Below the pieces are notes generated by a model. It made no database searches, had not been told where the DNA came from, and saw only the letters and a list, made by a program, of their open reading frames with translations. DNA of 64,000 nt from Protopterus annectens. Lineage: Eukaryota; Chordata; Ceratodontiformes; Protopteridae. Below, in pieces: positions 12,403 through 23,384 of this stretch. Each line of letters starts with the position of its first letter. Position 1 is the stretch's first letter. The stretch spans positions 1,609,894,228-1,609,958,227 of the forward strand of contig NC_056725.1 in assembly GCF_019279795.1 (NCBI RefSeq), given 5' to 3'. Both the position numbers and the translations under genes were made by a program.

Positions 12403-12541
12403 GTATTATGGATCTATAGATTAGTACTAGGCTAACTGTCCTTTGGGACCATTTTAAGCCTAGCTAGTTTCCTCATGTGAGAGTCAAACCCTGCACCTTG
12501 TATTTATAAGGTAACCACCTTAACCATTATGCCAAATTCCC
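12403..12541 (-). mobile_element. tRNA-derived SINE with CR1-type 3' tail
   Basis: Read on the minus strand, the head has a pol III A box (tggcataatggttaagg) and a B box (gggtttgactctc) about 35 bp later. A short body follows, and then a 3' part reading ctagctaggcttaaaatgg and cagttagcctagtac. The last two strings match the 3' end of the CR1 at 61.8 kb (ctggctaggcttataaatg, cagatagcctagtat). The end 'aatctatagatcc' resembles the CR1 8-bp repeats. This is the normal design of a SINE moved by a partner LINE. A true tRNA gene is excluded because the cloverleaf cannot close. I found no clear target duplication. Confidence 0.78.
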
Positions 12542-14780
12542 ATCTATGGAAAACAATGGATGGGAAGAGTACTTAAAAAGTTATAAAACAGACAGTATCA
12601 ATAAAAGAGAGGAGGAGGAGAGAGGGAGTTTGGAAATCATATTACATATGAGCTGGAGGCCAGAGACACAGCCTTATAAAACCATCACTGGAAAAGTTTG
12701 GAGGTTTGGGAAAAAAAAAAAATCACAGTAGAAACAGGCTAGCTAGAGTGGGATCGAATTAAATAAAGCCAGTATTGGAGCACTTTCAGAAACTTTAGCT
12801 TAATGTCTCGTTAGAGGATAGTGCAGACACAAAGAACAGGGCAACAGAAGGTGCTAGAATGTAACTTTAAACTGTTAAATGATAATCAAAATATAAAATT
12901 GTAGAAGCTAAAGTGGAATATCAACATTGCAAAAGCACTGAAGCACAAATCCAGAAGCAGAAAAAAAAAAACAATACTCTCACTATTGCAATTCTACTAT
13001 AGCTTAAAGCAGCAGAGTATGCAGACATTTACTAGAAACATAGTTTATGGAAACATACAGTAATAAATGACTAAATATCTTTCCAAACTGGCAGTAGTAC
13101 ACAGTTCTGGCACAACTGTTAATAACACTATTAGGCTAAGACCCAGCAAAGTTTAAATGGGTAGTTTTGCAAGCAATTCTGCTTGTGGAACCCTTCCTGG
13201 TTTGGTGCCTTCCCTTCTCCACTATTCCCATTCTCTATCCATCTTGACTGCCCAAGGGTGATGCACAATTGCTGTTCTGGTCTCTGAGACCTTAATCACT
13301 AATGTAAGCTACCTAGTATTGCAGTAGATACTGTTGTTAATCTTGCGCTAGCTTTACAAATGTAAATGTTTAATTTATATACTGTTCTACATCTTGTCAG
13401 TGTTATACACCTTGTCAGCATATAGTTCATGGTTAATTGTTCAGTCAGTGGAACTGGTCAGCCGGCCTATCAGTTCACTGTTGTTTTTGCTGTTTTCGTC
13501 ATTGTCTAACTAATTAAGTAATTGTATGCAATCTCAAACTCTTTAGTTGGTGTGCTTGCTTAACCCAACTTCCTGGGACATACGGCTTTAAGCCATAGCA
13601 TTAATGAACTATCGGCAACTGTTTAATATTTATGGTAGCTGCATTTTACTATTTGTTTCTCATTATAACTGTTATTCAAACTGGTCTTTTAAATGCAAAT
13701 GAGCTAAAACTTAATTAACTGCCTCCACTGCCTATGCTTTATGTGATAGATTTGATTGCAGCCTGCTAGCATTGTACATATAAACTTTGTTGTGATAGAT
13801 TCATATGATAGATTTGATTGTAGCCTACTAGCATTGAACATATAAATCAGTGGTACCATTTACTAAGGACACTAGTTGTTTGCTCCTCGGGCTATTAAGC
13901 ATGAAGCAGGGAACCTACACTAGGTAGCACACTGAGTCTCCCCATGCAAAGCTTAGTGGTAGCTTTAGACCACACACATATATTACCTCTCAGGCCCTTC
14001 TCAGCCAAGTCAATTCTAATATACCTGCACTTTCCTTACTGACGTTTAGTAGAATTTCACCGCTACACTATTGCAGATATAAAACACAACACATAATCTT
14101 GCTACTCTTGCAATTCCTCTAATCTACTCTTACAGCTTTTTTTACCATGCAAAATACATGCTATAGTCACACGACGGTGCACTTCCTTCACTGAAGAGTC
14201 TTTTTTCCCTAAAAAAATCTCATCGAATTGTATATAACTATTACTCTTACCCATTTTTTCCCCCAGTCCTTTCTAACATTTTTGAAGTCACTTGGCAAGC
14301 TGATGTCTCCTGGTGTAGTGACCGCGCACCTCATTGTCTAGTTTAACAAATATAAAAAGCAAAGTGAGGCAGGTATGAAGTAAATGTGATGTGATATTGT
14401 CCGCAATTACATATGGTTTGACAATATTCTACTTTTTTCATAAAAATGTGGGTGCCACTGTAGCTGTGCATACATTACAATTCAGATACTTCCTTTAGTT
14501 CTTTTTTCCTTTGAGCAGTATCACCATTTGTTAACCTAATACTACTCTAATTGCTACTGATTGTGATAATACTTATTTATAACTTGGCTTCTCTTTATCT
14601 CTGTTAACAAGCATTCATTCTACTCTTAACAGGTGATATTCCCATCCTTTTTCTGCTCTTCCCTCACACTGATGAATACTGTGAATACTGCGTACCCAAG
14701 CTGAACCTGGTCCCAAGACCATAGCCTTTGGTTGAAGATCAGACCCTGTGCCTGCACCCTGTCCTGAAACAGTGAATGTA
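12542..14780. other. No recognised gene; one short local duplication
   Basis: No coding or transposon motif recognised. The only structure I can defend is the 62-bp-period duplication listed separately. Confidence 0.45.
13741..13846 (+). repeat. Local tandem duplication, 62-bp period
   Basis: A 44-bp segment at 13741-13784 (core gatagatttgattgcagcct) recurs at 13803-13846 with a few substitutions, separated by 18 bp. Confidence 0.85.
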
Positions 14781-15289
14781 TGTGCACTAGTTTTAACTTA
14801 GCTTAACACCTGTATCTCAGTCTCAGTCTGGTCTTCCCATCGTACATCACCCATTCTCTCTCCCAATCACCCCAGTCTACACTGCTCTACTCCTCCCTGA
14901 ATCTCATTCCAAGACTCCCCACTACCTCAAACTGACTGCCTCAGTCCACAAGCTCTAATATCATCCCTTACAATACCACCCCTCATTACTAGCTGTTCTA
15001 GCCATCCACTGCCCTACTCAAAGCTGCTATCTGCTCCACACAGGATAGCCCTGCCTTTAATTAGCCTGTCTCCCTGCATCTAAGCCTAATCATTCAGCCC
15101 CTGCCTCCTTCTTGCTAACATCCACAAAATAAGTGTCTCTTACCCTCTTACACTTGTATCAGTAAGTAAATTACCTCCCCTTTCTCTCTCTTCTGCCACT
15201 CCAAGCTATCATCCCAACTCCAGCCTATCTTACTGATTCGTTTTCTTGTTCCTTACCTTGCAAGTTGATCAGGCCATCTCACCTGTTCC
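14781..15289 (+). other. C-rich, G-poor 5' flank, possible upper 5' UTR of the L2-like LINE
   Basis: The plus strand is strikingly pyrimidine- and C-rich, matching the composition of the L2-like LINE sense strand that follows. No ORF or motif is recognised. It may be the distal 5' UTR of that element. Confidence 0.4.
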
Positions 15290-15364
15290 ACTACCCTACC
15301 CCCATTCCCAGCCACCCACATATTAATTACATTTATACTTAGCCATACCCCATTCATATTCAAG

Positions 15365-15440
15365 TAACCAATCAACACAAGCCCCACACTAAACCATCCC
15401 ATACTCAAGGAACCAATCAGCACAAGCCTCACTCTATAAA
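15365..15440 (+). promoter_or_regulatory. Candidate pol II promoter: two CCAAT boxes and a TATA box
   Basis: CCAATCA occurs at 15368-15374 and CCAATCAG at 15413-15420, in two tandem 45-bp units sharing aaccaatca-cacaagcc. TATAAA lies at 15435-15440. CCAAT to TATA spacing is about 20 bp from the nearer box. The site lies about 500 bp upstream of the endonuclease frame, where an internal LINE promoter would sit. Function is inferred from motifs only. Confidence 0.45.
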
Positions 15441-15942
15441 CCCATCCCACCTACCTGATTCAACAAACACCTCTATCAACTGTAGCACAATCAGCCATAC
15501 TGAATGTTCCCACTTTCAACAAGTGGAAACCATTTACTCTCCCCAAAGCCTATCCTGATACCTCTGTACTCATCAAACATTCACTAATGCCACTAATAAA
15601 TTTCACTGTACCACTTTTTTTTTCACTATCTCTCATACTACTTCTACACCTTACACCATTCCATCCCACTCACACAGAATCAAAAACTACCACTTGCACA
15701 GCTATCCAGCTTTCCAAACACAACTCTTACTCCACAATATCCCCTAGTCTTTACTCCACTAACACATTGTTATTCTTCAAACACATATCCTATCACATGC
15801 ACAGCAAACTCTACAAACTACACTCACTATAACTCAAATTAACTCTAAGCATAAACTGCTACAAAAACACAATTCAAATAGTACCTCCACACTTCCCCAA
15901 TGTGGAGACATCCAACCCAACCCAGGAACCCCTCCATCTGCC

Positions 15943-16636
15943 TTGCCCCCTCCCAAACCTCATAAATCCCTAAAGCTCACTACCATAAATATACAAAGTA
16001 TCAGAAACAAAATTCCAGAATTCCATGTCTGGATAGCCCATCCCAGACCCAACATAATTGCCGTAATCGAGAGATGGCTAAAGCCATACATAAAAGACAC
16101 AGAGTTCCTTCCTCCAGGTTTCTCCTGCTTATGGTAAGATCGACCCCCACAAGAAAGGGGAGGAATTGATCTTCTCTACCCTAACTCTTTCACCATCATC
16201 CCTTACCCAAACTCCATTCCCCAATTCTCTGCAACTGAACTCATCATAGCACAACTAAATATGAATGATTTCAAAAGTCTGTGCTTGATAACCATTTACA
16301 TCCTACCTAGCAACAATGTTTTTGTTCTAAAAGAAATATTAGCCTTGGCCTCAAACAATATCCACAGTCAAATTATAATTCTAGGGGATGTCAACATAAA
16401 CTGGATAGATCATACAAATCCTTCTCCAAATGCAGCCATCAACCTGTGTAACTTCACTCACTACTACTATAACCAGGCCTAGCAACAATAATAACAATGG
16501 CACCTTACTTGACTGGGTTTTAGTGTTCAATCCCAGCATAATTACATCAGCCGAAACTCTACCCTGCAATATCAGTGACCAATATAACACATGCCATCTC
16601 CTCAACCTTACACAATCACCAGTACAGACCCTCTAG
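15943..16636 (+). pseudogene. L2-like endonuclease domain, duplicated unit 1 (broken)
   Basis: AP-type endonuclease of a LINE. The first block is INIQSIRNKIPEFHVWIAH, followed by PNIIAVIERWLKP (the catalytic E region; unit 2 has VTETW). After a frameshift near 16137-16260 comes IILGDVNINWIDH, the GDxN box. The C-terminal block reads LLDWVLVFN and then ISDQ: the SDH catalytic His codon is lost through an 11-bp deletion relative to unit 2. With E changed to the VIERW form and His missing, this unit should be catalytically dead even with the frames joined. It has no RT downstream of its own. Confidence 0.8.
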
Positions 16637-17029
16637 ATTTCTAGCTAACCTTAACCCTGCAAGCTTCAATGAAACATTAAGTAAAATTAATTGGAGCATT
16701 CTGAAATATTACACCATTCCATCCCACTCACACAGAATCAAAAACTACCTCTTGCACAGCTATCCAGCTTCCCAAACACAAGTCTTACTCCACAATATCT
16801 CCTAGTCTTTACTCCACTACCACATTATTATTCTTCAAACACATAATCCTATCACATGCACAGCACACTCTACAAACTGCACTCCCTATAACTCAAATTA
16901 ACTCTAAGTATAAACTGCTACAAAAACACCATTCAAATAGTACATCCACATGTCCTCAATGTGGAGACATCCAACCCAACCCAGGACCCACTCCATCTGC
17001 CTTCCCCCATCCCAAACCTCTTAAATCTC

Positions 17030-17714
17030 TAAAGTGCACTACCATAAATATACTAAGCATCAGAAACAAAATTCCAGAATTCCATGCCTGGATAGCTCAT
17101 TGCAGACCCAACATAATTGCCGTAACCGAGACATGGCTAAAGCCATATATAAAAGACACAGAGTTCCTCCCTCCAGGTTTCTCCTGCTTATGGTGAGATT
17201 GCCCCCACAAGAAAGGGGGAGGAGTTGCTCTTCTCTACCCTAACTCTTTCACCATCATCCCTTACCCAAACTCCATTCCCAAATTCTCTGCAACTGAACT
17301 CATCATAGCACAGCTAAAAATGAATGATTTCAAAAGTCTGTGCTTGATAACCATTTACATCTCACCAAGCAACAATGTTTCTGTTCTAGAAGAAATATTA
17401 GTGTGGACCTCAAACAATATCCACTGTGAAACTATAATTCCAGGGGGATGTCAACATAAACTGGCTAGATCATACAAATCCTCCTCCAAATGCTGCCATC
17501 AACCTCTATAACTTCACTCATTACTACTATAACAAGGCCTAGCAACAATAATAGCAATGGCACCTTACTTGACTGGGTTTTAGTGTCCAATCCCAACAAC
17601 ATTACATCAGCTGGAACTCTAACCTGCAATATCAGTGACCACCTCCCCGCCTATATAACACGTGCCATCTCCTCAACCTTACACGATCACCAGCCAGACA
17701 CTCTAGACTTCTAG
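17030..17714 (+). pseudogene. L2-like endonuclease domain, duplicated unit 2 (broken but catalytic motifs kept)
   Basis: Same domain as unit 1, better kept. IIAVTETWLKP carries the catalytic Glu. The GDxN region is ggggatgtcaacataaactgg in another frame. LLDWVLVSN is followed by ISDHLPAYI with the SDH motif intact. At least two frameshifts interrupt it (near 17190-17320 and near 17450). This unit leads into the linker and RT and so belongs to the original ORF2. The ATG codons at 17320 and 17490 are internal methionines and not starts. Confidence 0.8.
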
Positions 17715-18039
17715 CTAACTTCAACCCTGCAAGCTTCAATGAAACATTAAGTAAAATTAATTGAAACATTCTGAAATATTTGCCTCTAGAAGAAGCAGTT
17801 GAATTTTTCAGCTCAGCTTTCCTGAGTATACTCAATAGAATGCCCCCCCCCCACCCCAGAATAAGAGAATAAAAGCAAATCATGCAATCTGGCTTCCTAG
17901 AGAAACAAAAAAACTTATGAATACCAGAGACGAAGCATGAAAAAATGGCATAATAGTAAAACCCCATAGATTTCCAGCTTTTCAAACATTTCCGCAATCA
18001 AGTAAAGCGTCTAGTTATTAAAGATAACAAATAGTACTA

Positions 18040-19865
18040 CCTCCATCTCCAAAACAATCACAACTATAACCCAAAACATTTCTGGAATTCAGGCTCCACT
18101 CTATTAAACCCTGGCACCAAAAGCAATCCTTGCCCAAACCCTGCTGATTTAGCTACCCTTTTCAACTCCTACTTTATAGACACTATATCCAAACTTGCCT
18201 CCACCTTTCCTCAAGCTACTCAACACAGCAACCCCATTGCAACATACCATACTGCAGAAAACCCTTGTCCCCAGACTTTCTCTTTCTCTCATATTCCCAC
18301 TTCCACTATTACTAAACTCCTGCTAAAACTCAAACCTGGTAGCACTGCCTCAGACAGCTTACCACCAGAATACCTTCAAATGTAAGCCAAATCCATCAGC
18401 TACCCCATAAGTATTCTCATAAGTAGATCTATCCAAGAAGCCTATGTACCATTCCATTTGGAAGAAAGTTTATATCATATCCTTACACAAAGGCAGTAAT
18501 AATTCAGATAGCTTAAATTTCAGCCCCATAGCCATTCTATCTCCTGTTTCTAAAATAATGGAAAAATGTGTTCAAATTCAACTTATGGATTATCATTCTC
18601 AAAACCAACGACTTTCCACAACTCAGCATGTCTTCCGTCCTGAGCATAGTACTACAACTGCTGTCCTGTCCTTCCTAGACACTGTTAACCACAGCTATAA
18701 TGATGGTAAACTTGTCTCTGCACTCTTTCTTGATCTCTCTAAAGCTTTCAACACCATCTCCCATCCTCTCCTCCTTTCCAAGCTCTCACACCTAGGCTTG
18801 TCCACTCCCATCCTTAACTGGTTTACCAGTTACCTCACAAACAGACAACAGTCCACCAAATGGTTGCACTCTTTCTCTCCTTTTCACATTACTTCTACTG
18901 GAGTTCCCCAAGGATCCATCTTAGGCTCCCTCCTGTTCAGTATTTTTATTAATGACTTTCACTCCACTCTCACTCATGCATCTGTAGTTCAATACACAGA
19001 TGATTCTACTATTATCTGCTCTGGTAACTCTGAAACCGAACTGCTGATCATCACCCAGAATGCTTTCTCTATTATCAAAACCTGGATGACAAATAATCAC
19101 CTCGCCCTCAACCCAAATAAAACAAAACTCTTGCTCTTTACGCCCAAAAAAGTACCACCATTAATAAATCTGATTTCATAATTTTCTCCTCCAACAAGAT
19201 TGCCTTAGAGGTAGTTTCCTATACCAAGTTTCTCGGAGTAACCTTAGATGACAACTTAGCCTTTGACCAACACATCTACAACACCATAAAAAAAAACACA
19301 CCAAAAACTTGGTACGCTCTACCAACATAAACACTTTTTAAACTACTCTCCTAGAAAAACACTTGCCCAAACTTTTCTCCTACCTTCTTTCCTCTATGGT
19401 GCCCCCATTCTGACAAACATCCAGTCCTCATTAAAAACTAAAATGGAGAGGTGCTATAACAAAATTGCTAAATTTGTGACCAGGGCAAAACATTCTTCCC
19501 ATCACTGTCACTCATTACAATCCCTGAACTGGCTAGAACTCCCACAACACCTCACATACATACAACTATCTACAGCACATAAGTTCATCTATAATTCCTC
19601 CAAATGTCCAGCCCTTGCTTCACTTCTGACTCTTTATCAACCAAACCAACCTCTAAGATCTGAAAATCAATCACTTATCCAAGTTAAGAGACCTAAATTC
19701 CCTGCAGGCCAATACCTTTACTCTTTCAATGTAGCTAAACTCTGGAATGCCCTTCCACCTTCTCTCCGGACTATAAATAATGCCCCATCATTCAAAAAAA
19801 ATCACTTCACCAACATCTCTCCTATCAAAGGCTATGTCCTTGCACTATCCCCAATTCCTCAGTAA
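18040..19865 (+). pseudogene. L2-like reverse transcriptase and C-terminal region (frameshifted)
   Basis: The linker at 18040-18440 (NPCPNPADLATLFNSYF, KLKPGSTASDSLPPEYL) leads to a 245-codon RT frame at 18444-19181. Its motifs are: motif A ALFLDLSKAFNTISHPLL, motif B STGVPQGSILGSLLFSIF, and motif C VQYTDDSTIIC, where the usual YADD is YTDD. NPNKTKLLLF follows. After a break at 19181-19442 the C-terminal region resumes at 19443-19865 (YNKIAKFV, LNWLELPQHL, AKLWNALPPSLRTI). A-to-T in the catalytic box is often tolerated between RT families, but the frame breaks make this copy inactive. The real ORF2 start lay upstream, in the duplicated endonuclease. Confidence 0.87.
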
Positions 19866-20180
19866 CCTGATTCCTGATTTGACATCTCTCAGATACCCAT
19901 ACCCTTCTTCACTCTCCCTATTGCGCACTCACCCTCAATCACAGCACAGTGTGCCTCATCCTGCCTCACATGGTGTGTAAAAAATTGTGTAAGTGCAGAT
20001 TATCTTTATCTGTCTGTTATATTAAATACCTTGCCAGGCATCCAAGTCTTCCATAAAATATAGCCACGCATTGTCTATGTTACTGTGTTACTTCTGACTC
20101 TTATGTCATTACTCCTGTATATTGTTAAATGCTGTTATTAACTTTATAAACAAAGTCTTTAGTATGTACATTGTTTTTTG

Positions 20181-20284
20181 GAGCTTTTCTCCCAGGGCCT
20201 CCACTGAAAATGGGCTCACACCAGCCCAGTGGACTTTCCTGGTTAACAAAAGCAAATAAATAAATAAAAAAATAGATAAATAAG
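20181..20284 (+). repeat. L2-like 3' terminal signature with AAAT tail
   Basis: The conserved end (gagcttttctcccagggcct, then ccactgaaaatggg, then AAATAAATAAAT) is the hallmark used to find other copies at 2.4, 9.9, 23.1, 32.1, 50.9 and 52.0 kb. Confidence 0.9.
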
Positions 20285-21389
20285 TGCAGTATAATGTAGC
20301 TGTATTGTCTTTCCACAACTGCAAATGTAGCTAAATGACAAAGGTCACCATACAACAGTGTCTGCAGGATCCTATGCATCAATAAAGTCATCACATCAGA
20401 CCAACTCACCATCCAACTGTCATTACAGCCCCTTTTCCAAATCACTTGCTTTGTCACCTAGTCTATGACACATTTGACCTTGACTTTCTGTAAATCAAGT
20501 GTGACATTTCTGCTACTTACAATTTGACTTTCACAAGAACAGGTCAATGTTTAACTCAAAAGGAAATAAGTTATTAATAAAAATTAAAATAAAAGGGGGG
20601 ACAGTTAGTGCAATTTTCAACTGTATGCATTTCATCCTTGTAATGATACTGCTTAAATCCTCATGGAATTGCGGAAAGAAAATTGAATGTCCTGTCATTC
20701 ACACCTATGTATTGCCATTTTTACAGCTGGCAGTTATCTACAATGTGATAGGAGTAATACACAAGTTTTTATGGAAACACAGTAATGAAAAAAATGATAG
20801 AGTAAAAATGAGAATCCTGCCATGAAAAAAAAAATCACTGCTGCCAGTTCACCCACACCACTGCATTTTGTCTCTGTGGCCACAAATTATTGTGTAAACC
20901 AAAATAAAATAATCTGCTGTACAGTACTTCAATAGACAACAGGTACTAGAAGTTATTGTGCAAAAAAATATAAAAATGTGATTGTTACTTATATGATGCC
21001 TTACTGCATCACTGAAAGAAGACAGTGAGCACTAGAGCTTTTGGCTTTTACAAATTACAATATGAGTAACTATTCTGAAATAACTAACAAAAAAGGGATT
21101 TGAACATAACAAGGAATTTCTGAACAGTGATAGTAGACCATTCACCACGCAGTATAGACCACAGCTATCACTTATACATTCTTCTGTGTTTTTTACAGGA
21201 AAGGAGGCACTAACCTGAATGGCATGGCCCACAGTTCTGCACTAGGTACTTCCTCTTTACTTACGCAGATGTAAGCCATGCGTGAGCCTAACGCAGGAGG
21301 CGTTTTTACTGTGGTCCCTGGTTGGTCATCATTAGTGATAGTAGGACTGCAGCTGGAATGGAACAGTGTGGGTCCCTTCACCACCAGCC
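20285..21389. other. No recognised gene; right part may be the 3' end of the Harbinger element
   Basis: 20285-21190 shows nothing I recognise. At 21193-21384 the minus strand is open and could be the C-terminal tail of the transposase next door, but no family motif is present. Confidence 0.4.
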
Positions 21390-22000
21390 CAACATATGAT
21401 TATATTGTGCAGAATGTAACATGTAGTAAACATCTTGCATGCAATAGCTGGGTTATACCCCAGACTCATCCAGGCATTTAAAATGACGCTTCAGGAGGCC
21501 AAAGGCATGCTCAATGAAAATATGGGTCAGGAACAGGGATGTGCTGTACGTCTTCTGCAGCTCCACTTGTATTTTTCACTGGTGTCATGAGCCATGGCAA
21601 CAATGACTATCCAGCATTACCTAAAATATAAAAAAAAAAAATAAAAAAGAGAGAAAAGATGGATGGATAAAGCAAAGGAAAAGTGGTTTAGTATTCAGCC
21701 ATGCATTTTGTCATGAATAACTACCTAAATGCAAGAGGAAAAGAAAACTTACCAACAAGATGACAACTGGGTATCCTATCATGCAGGAAGAGGTGGTAGT
21801 GTGAGTTTGTGCGCCAGATTTGGGAATTGTGCGCACTGCCAGGATCCTGGGCAGAGATGTTAATGATGCACCCCCATGCATCACACAATACCAGGCAATT
21901 GATGTAATGGTACCCCTTCCTATTACTGTACTTTGGGCCAGAAGGGGTCCTAATTGTAATGAGTGCAATCTATTACACACAGTATCTGACGTACTTACAT
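21390..22000 (-). pseudogene. PIF/Harbinger (HARBI1-like) transposase, decayed, with a candidate intron
   Basis: Reading the minus strand from 22000 leftwards there is a degraded DDE nuclease of the HARBI1 family. In order: IDCTH (first catalytic Asp region, family IDGTH), TPSGPKYSNRKGYHYIN (family NRKGYHSIN), LVLCDAWGCIINISAQDPGS (family VCDxxGxIxNIxAxWPGS), HNSQIWRTN (HDSRIWRNS), then HLVG. Next comes a candidate intron (ttggtaagt to ttttaggtaatg, about 21625-21750). After it, GNAG-SLLPWLMTPV (family GDSGYxLxPWLMTP) and IEHAFGLLKRHFKCLDESG (IERTFGLLKxRFxCL), carrying the last catalytic Glu. Stops and at least two frameshifts show it is dead. No terminal inverted repeats or partner Myb-like gene were identified. 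The host HARBI1 gene is less likely given the decay. Confidence 0.82.
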
Positions 22001-22084
22001 CACTATATAAAAGTCTCTCATAATCCTGGCTCAGTTCTTAGGTGATACTGGCAAATACATGTACTGATCTACAAATACTAAGGA

Positions 22085-22380
22085 AATGATTTTTTATGGT
22101 GTGATAGAGAATCAAAATTGCCTAGACATAGTAAGGCCTTGAGGAGTCTAATTATGGTGGCTGCCAAAACATCCATTACAAGGAAATGGAAATCAAAGTC
22201 TAAACCAACTGTACTAGAAGTATTGAATACAGTATCAGAGATAAACCAACTGGAATTGGGATCTTTAGAAAAAGGCAGGAGCAAAGTACATAGAAAAAAT
22301 GGAAATTGTGGAAACAGCGCATGCAAAAAAAGAATAAGGTTTAAGGGAAGGCAGGATTTGAATGAACTATGTGATATTTG
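22085..22380 (+). pseudogene. L1/Tx1-type LINE ORF2 C-terminal tail
   Basis: The frame SKALRSLIMVAAKTSITRKW then KSKSKPTVLEVLNTVSEINQ resembles the extreme C-terminus of L1/Tx1 ORF2 proteins, where a helix ending 'AAKxxIxRxWKS' is followed by 'PTxxEW...xxxxE'. It ends with a stop at 22381. No RT motifs are present to the left (the Harbinger remnant lies there), so only the last part survives, as expected of a 5'-truncated insertion. No A-rich tail is obvious downstream. Family assignment rests on one block. Confidence 0.5.
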
Positions 22381-22479
22381 ACAGTGAATGGAGAGATTAT
22401 AAGTGATGTATAAAGTTTGCAACCAAAATTATGTCAATTATGTCAATATGGTTTGTTTTTATTTATATAAATGCACGGT

Positions 22480-23057
22480 TGCCCATGTCATAAGTGATAA
22501 TTTAATATAGATATTTCTTGTTAAAAATAAAATACTATGTTCAAGACGTGCTGCAGTATTTTTGTGGCAGAAGCCTGAGATAAACAATGTGTCCCCAGTC
22601 TGTCTCTGGAAGGTCCCCACTTAAGCTTAATGACAACTATCCATACCTACTAACTGCTGGGTAGGAAGTCCATGCATTCCTCCAGTACCTCATTGGGTCA
22701 TACATACTCACTAAAAACCTTTTAATACCCTGTTCAATCTAAAGCTGCCATGTATCTCCTGATTATCAAAATTGTAGAGAGTAATCTTCTGGCTATATCT
22801 CCAGCCTCTTGGCCAGTGAGCACTGCTGGGCACAGGTAGTTTTCTCTTGGCCAAGATGAACAGCTCATATGGGCAAATAGCAAAGGTAGCAGCAAGTGAC
22901 AGAACTTTCATGGATTGCAAACAAATAACATATCTAAGGATGGTGCAGAATAGTGGGAAAATGTCACTATGAATCTAAATAGGTAAAGTATTCTTCAATA
23001 CCATATATTGGGTTACATTATTTCTCACTGACATCTCATGCATTAGCACAAGTGGTC
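22480..23057. other. No recognised feature
   Basis: No motif or repeat structure recognised. Confidence 0.45.
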
Positions 23058-23384
23058 TCTATTATTTATTTATTTATTTACATTTGTTTACTGGGAAATT
23101 CCGACTGGACACAGGTCCTTTTTCAGTGGAGGCCTGGGGAGAAAAACTCCAAAAGAAGGACATGGTAGATGGTAAACAATAACAATCAAGGAATGTATAC
23201 AGTAGAGGTGATCATGACATGGGGAAAGACAGGAGCAAATTAGGTACAATTGAGTAGTAAACTCTAATTACAAACACTGAGAAATAAGAAGTAAAACAGA
23301 GAGCTACACATTTTCTAAACACTACCTAGATAACAATAATAACAGACTAAATGAATAAACTAAATCCTGGAGGATTAACAAGCA

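Larger units (their letters stand above)
15653..17780 (+). repeat. 1.06-kb tandem duplication inside the L2-like LINE
   Basis: Unit 1 is 15653-16710 and unit 2 is 16711-17780. Both start acaccattccatcccac (in unit 2 directly after ctgaaatatt) and both end at ctgaaatatt. Past unit 2 the element continues into tgcctctagaag. They share the 5' flank, the endonuclease start (CRPNIIAVTETWLKP in unit 2) and the endonuclease end. Differences are scattered point changes and small indels, so the duplication is not very recent. Confidence 0.92.
15290..20284 (+). mobile_element. Long L2-like LINE with internal tandem duplication
   Basis: The longest L2-like copy in the window. In order it has a promoter-like 5' region (15365-15440), an endonuclease region present twice (15653-16710 and 16711-17780), a linker, an RT core (18444-19181), a C-terminal region (19443-19865), and a 3' UTR ending in the family tail at 20181-20284 (cagggcctccactgaaaatg, then AAATAAATAAATAAA). 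ORF2 is split by several frameshifts and stops, so the copy is not active as it stands. The plus strand is poor in G throughout. The left limit is set by composition and the promoter-like motifs and is uncertain. Confidence 0.88.

Noticed and set aside
12440-12541. True tRNA gene
   Set aside because: A and B boxes are present, but no cloverleaf or acceptor stem can be drawn, and the sequence continues into a LINE-type tail, so it is a SINE.
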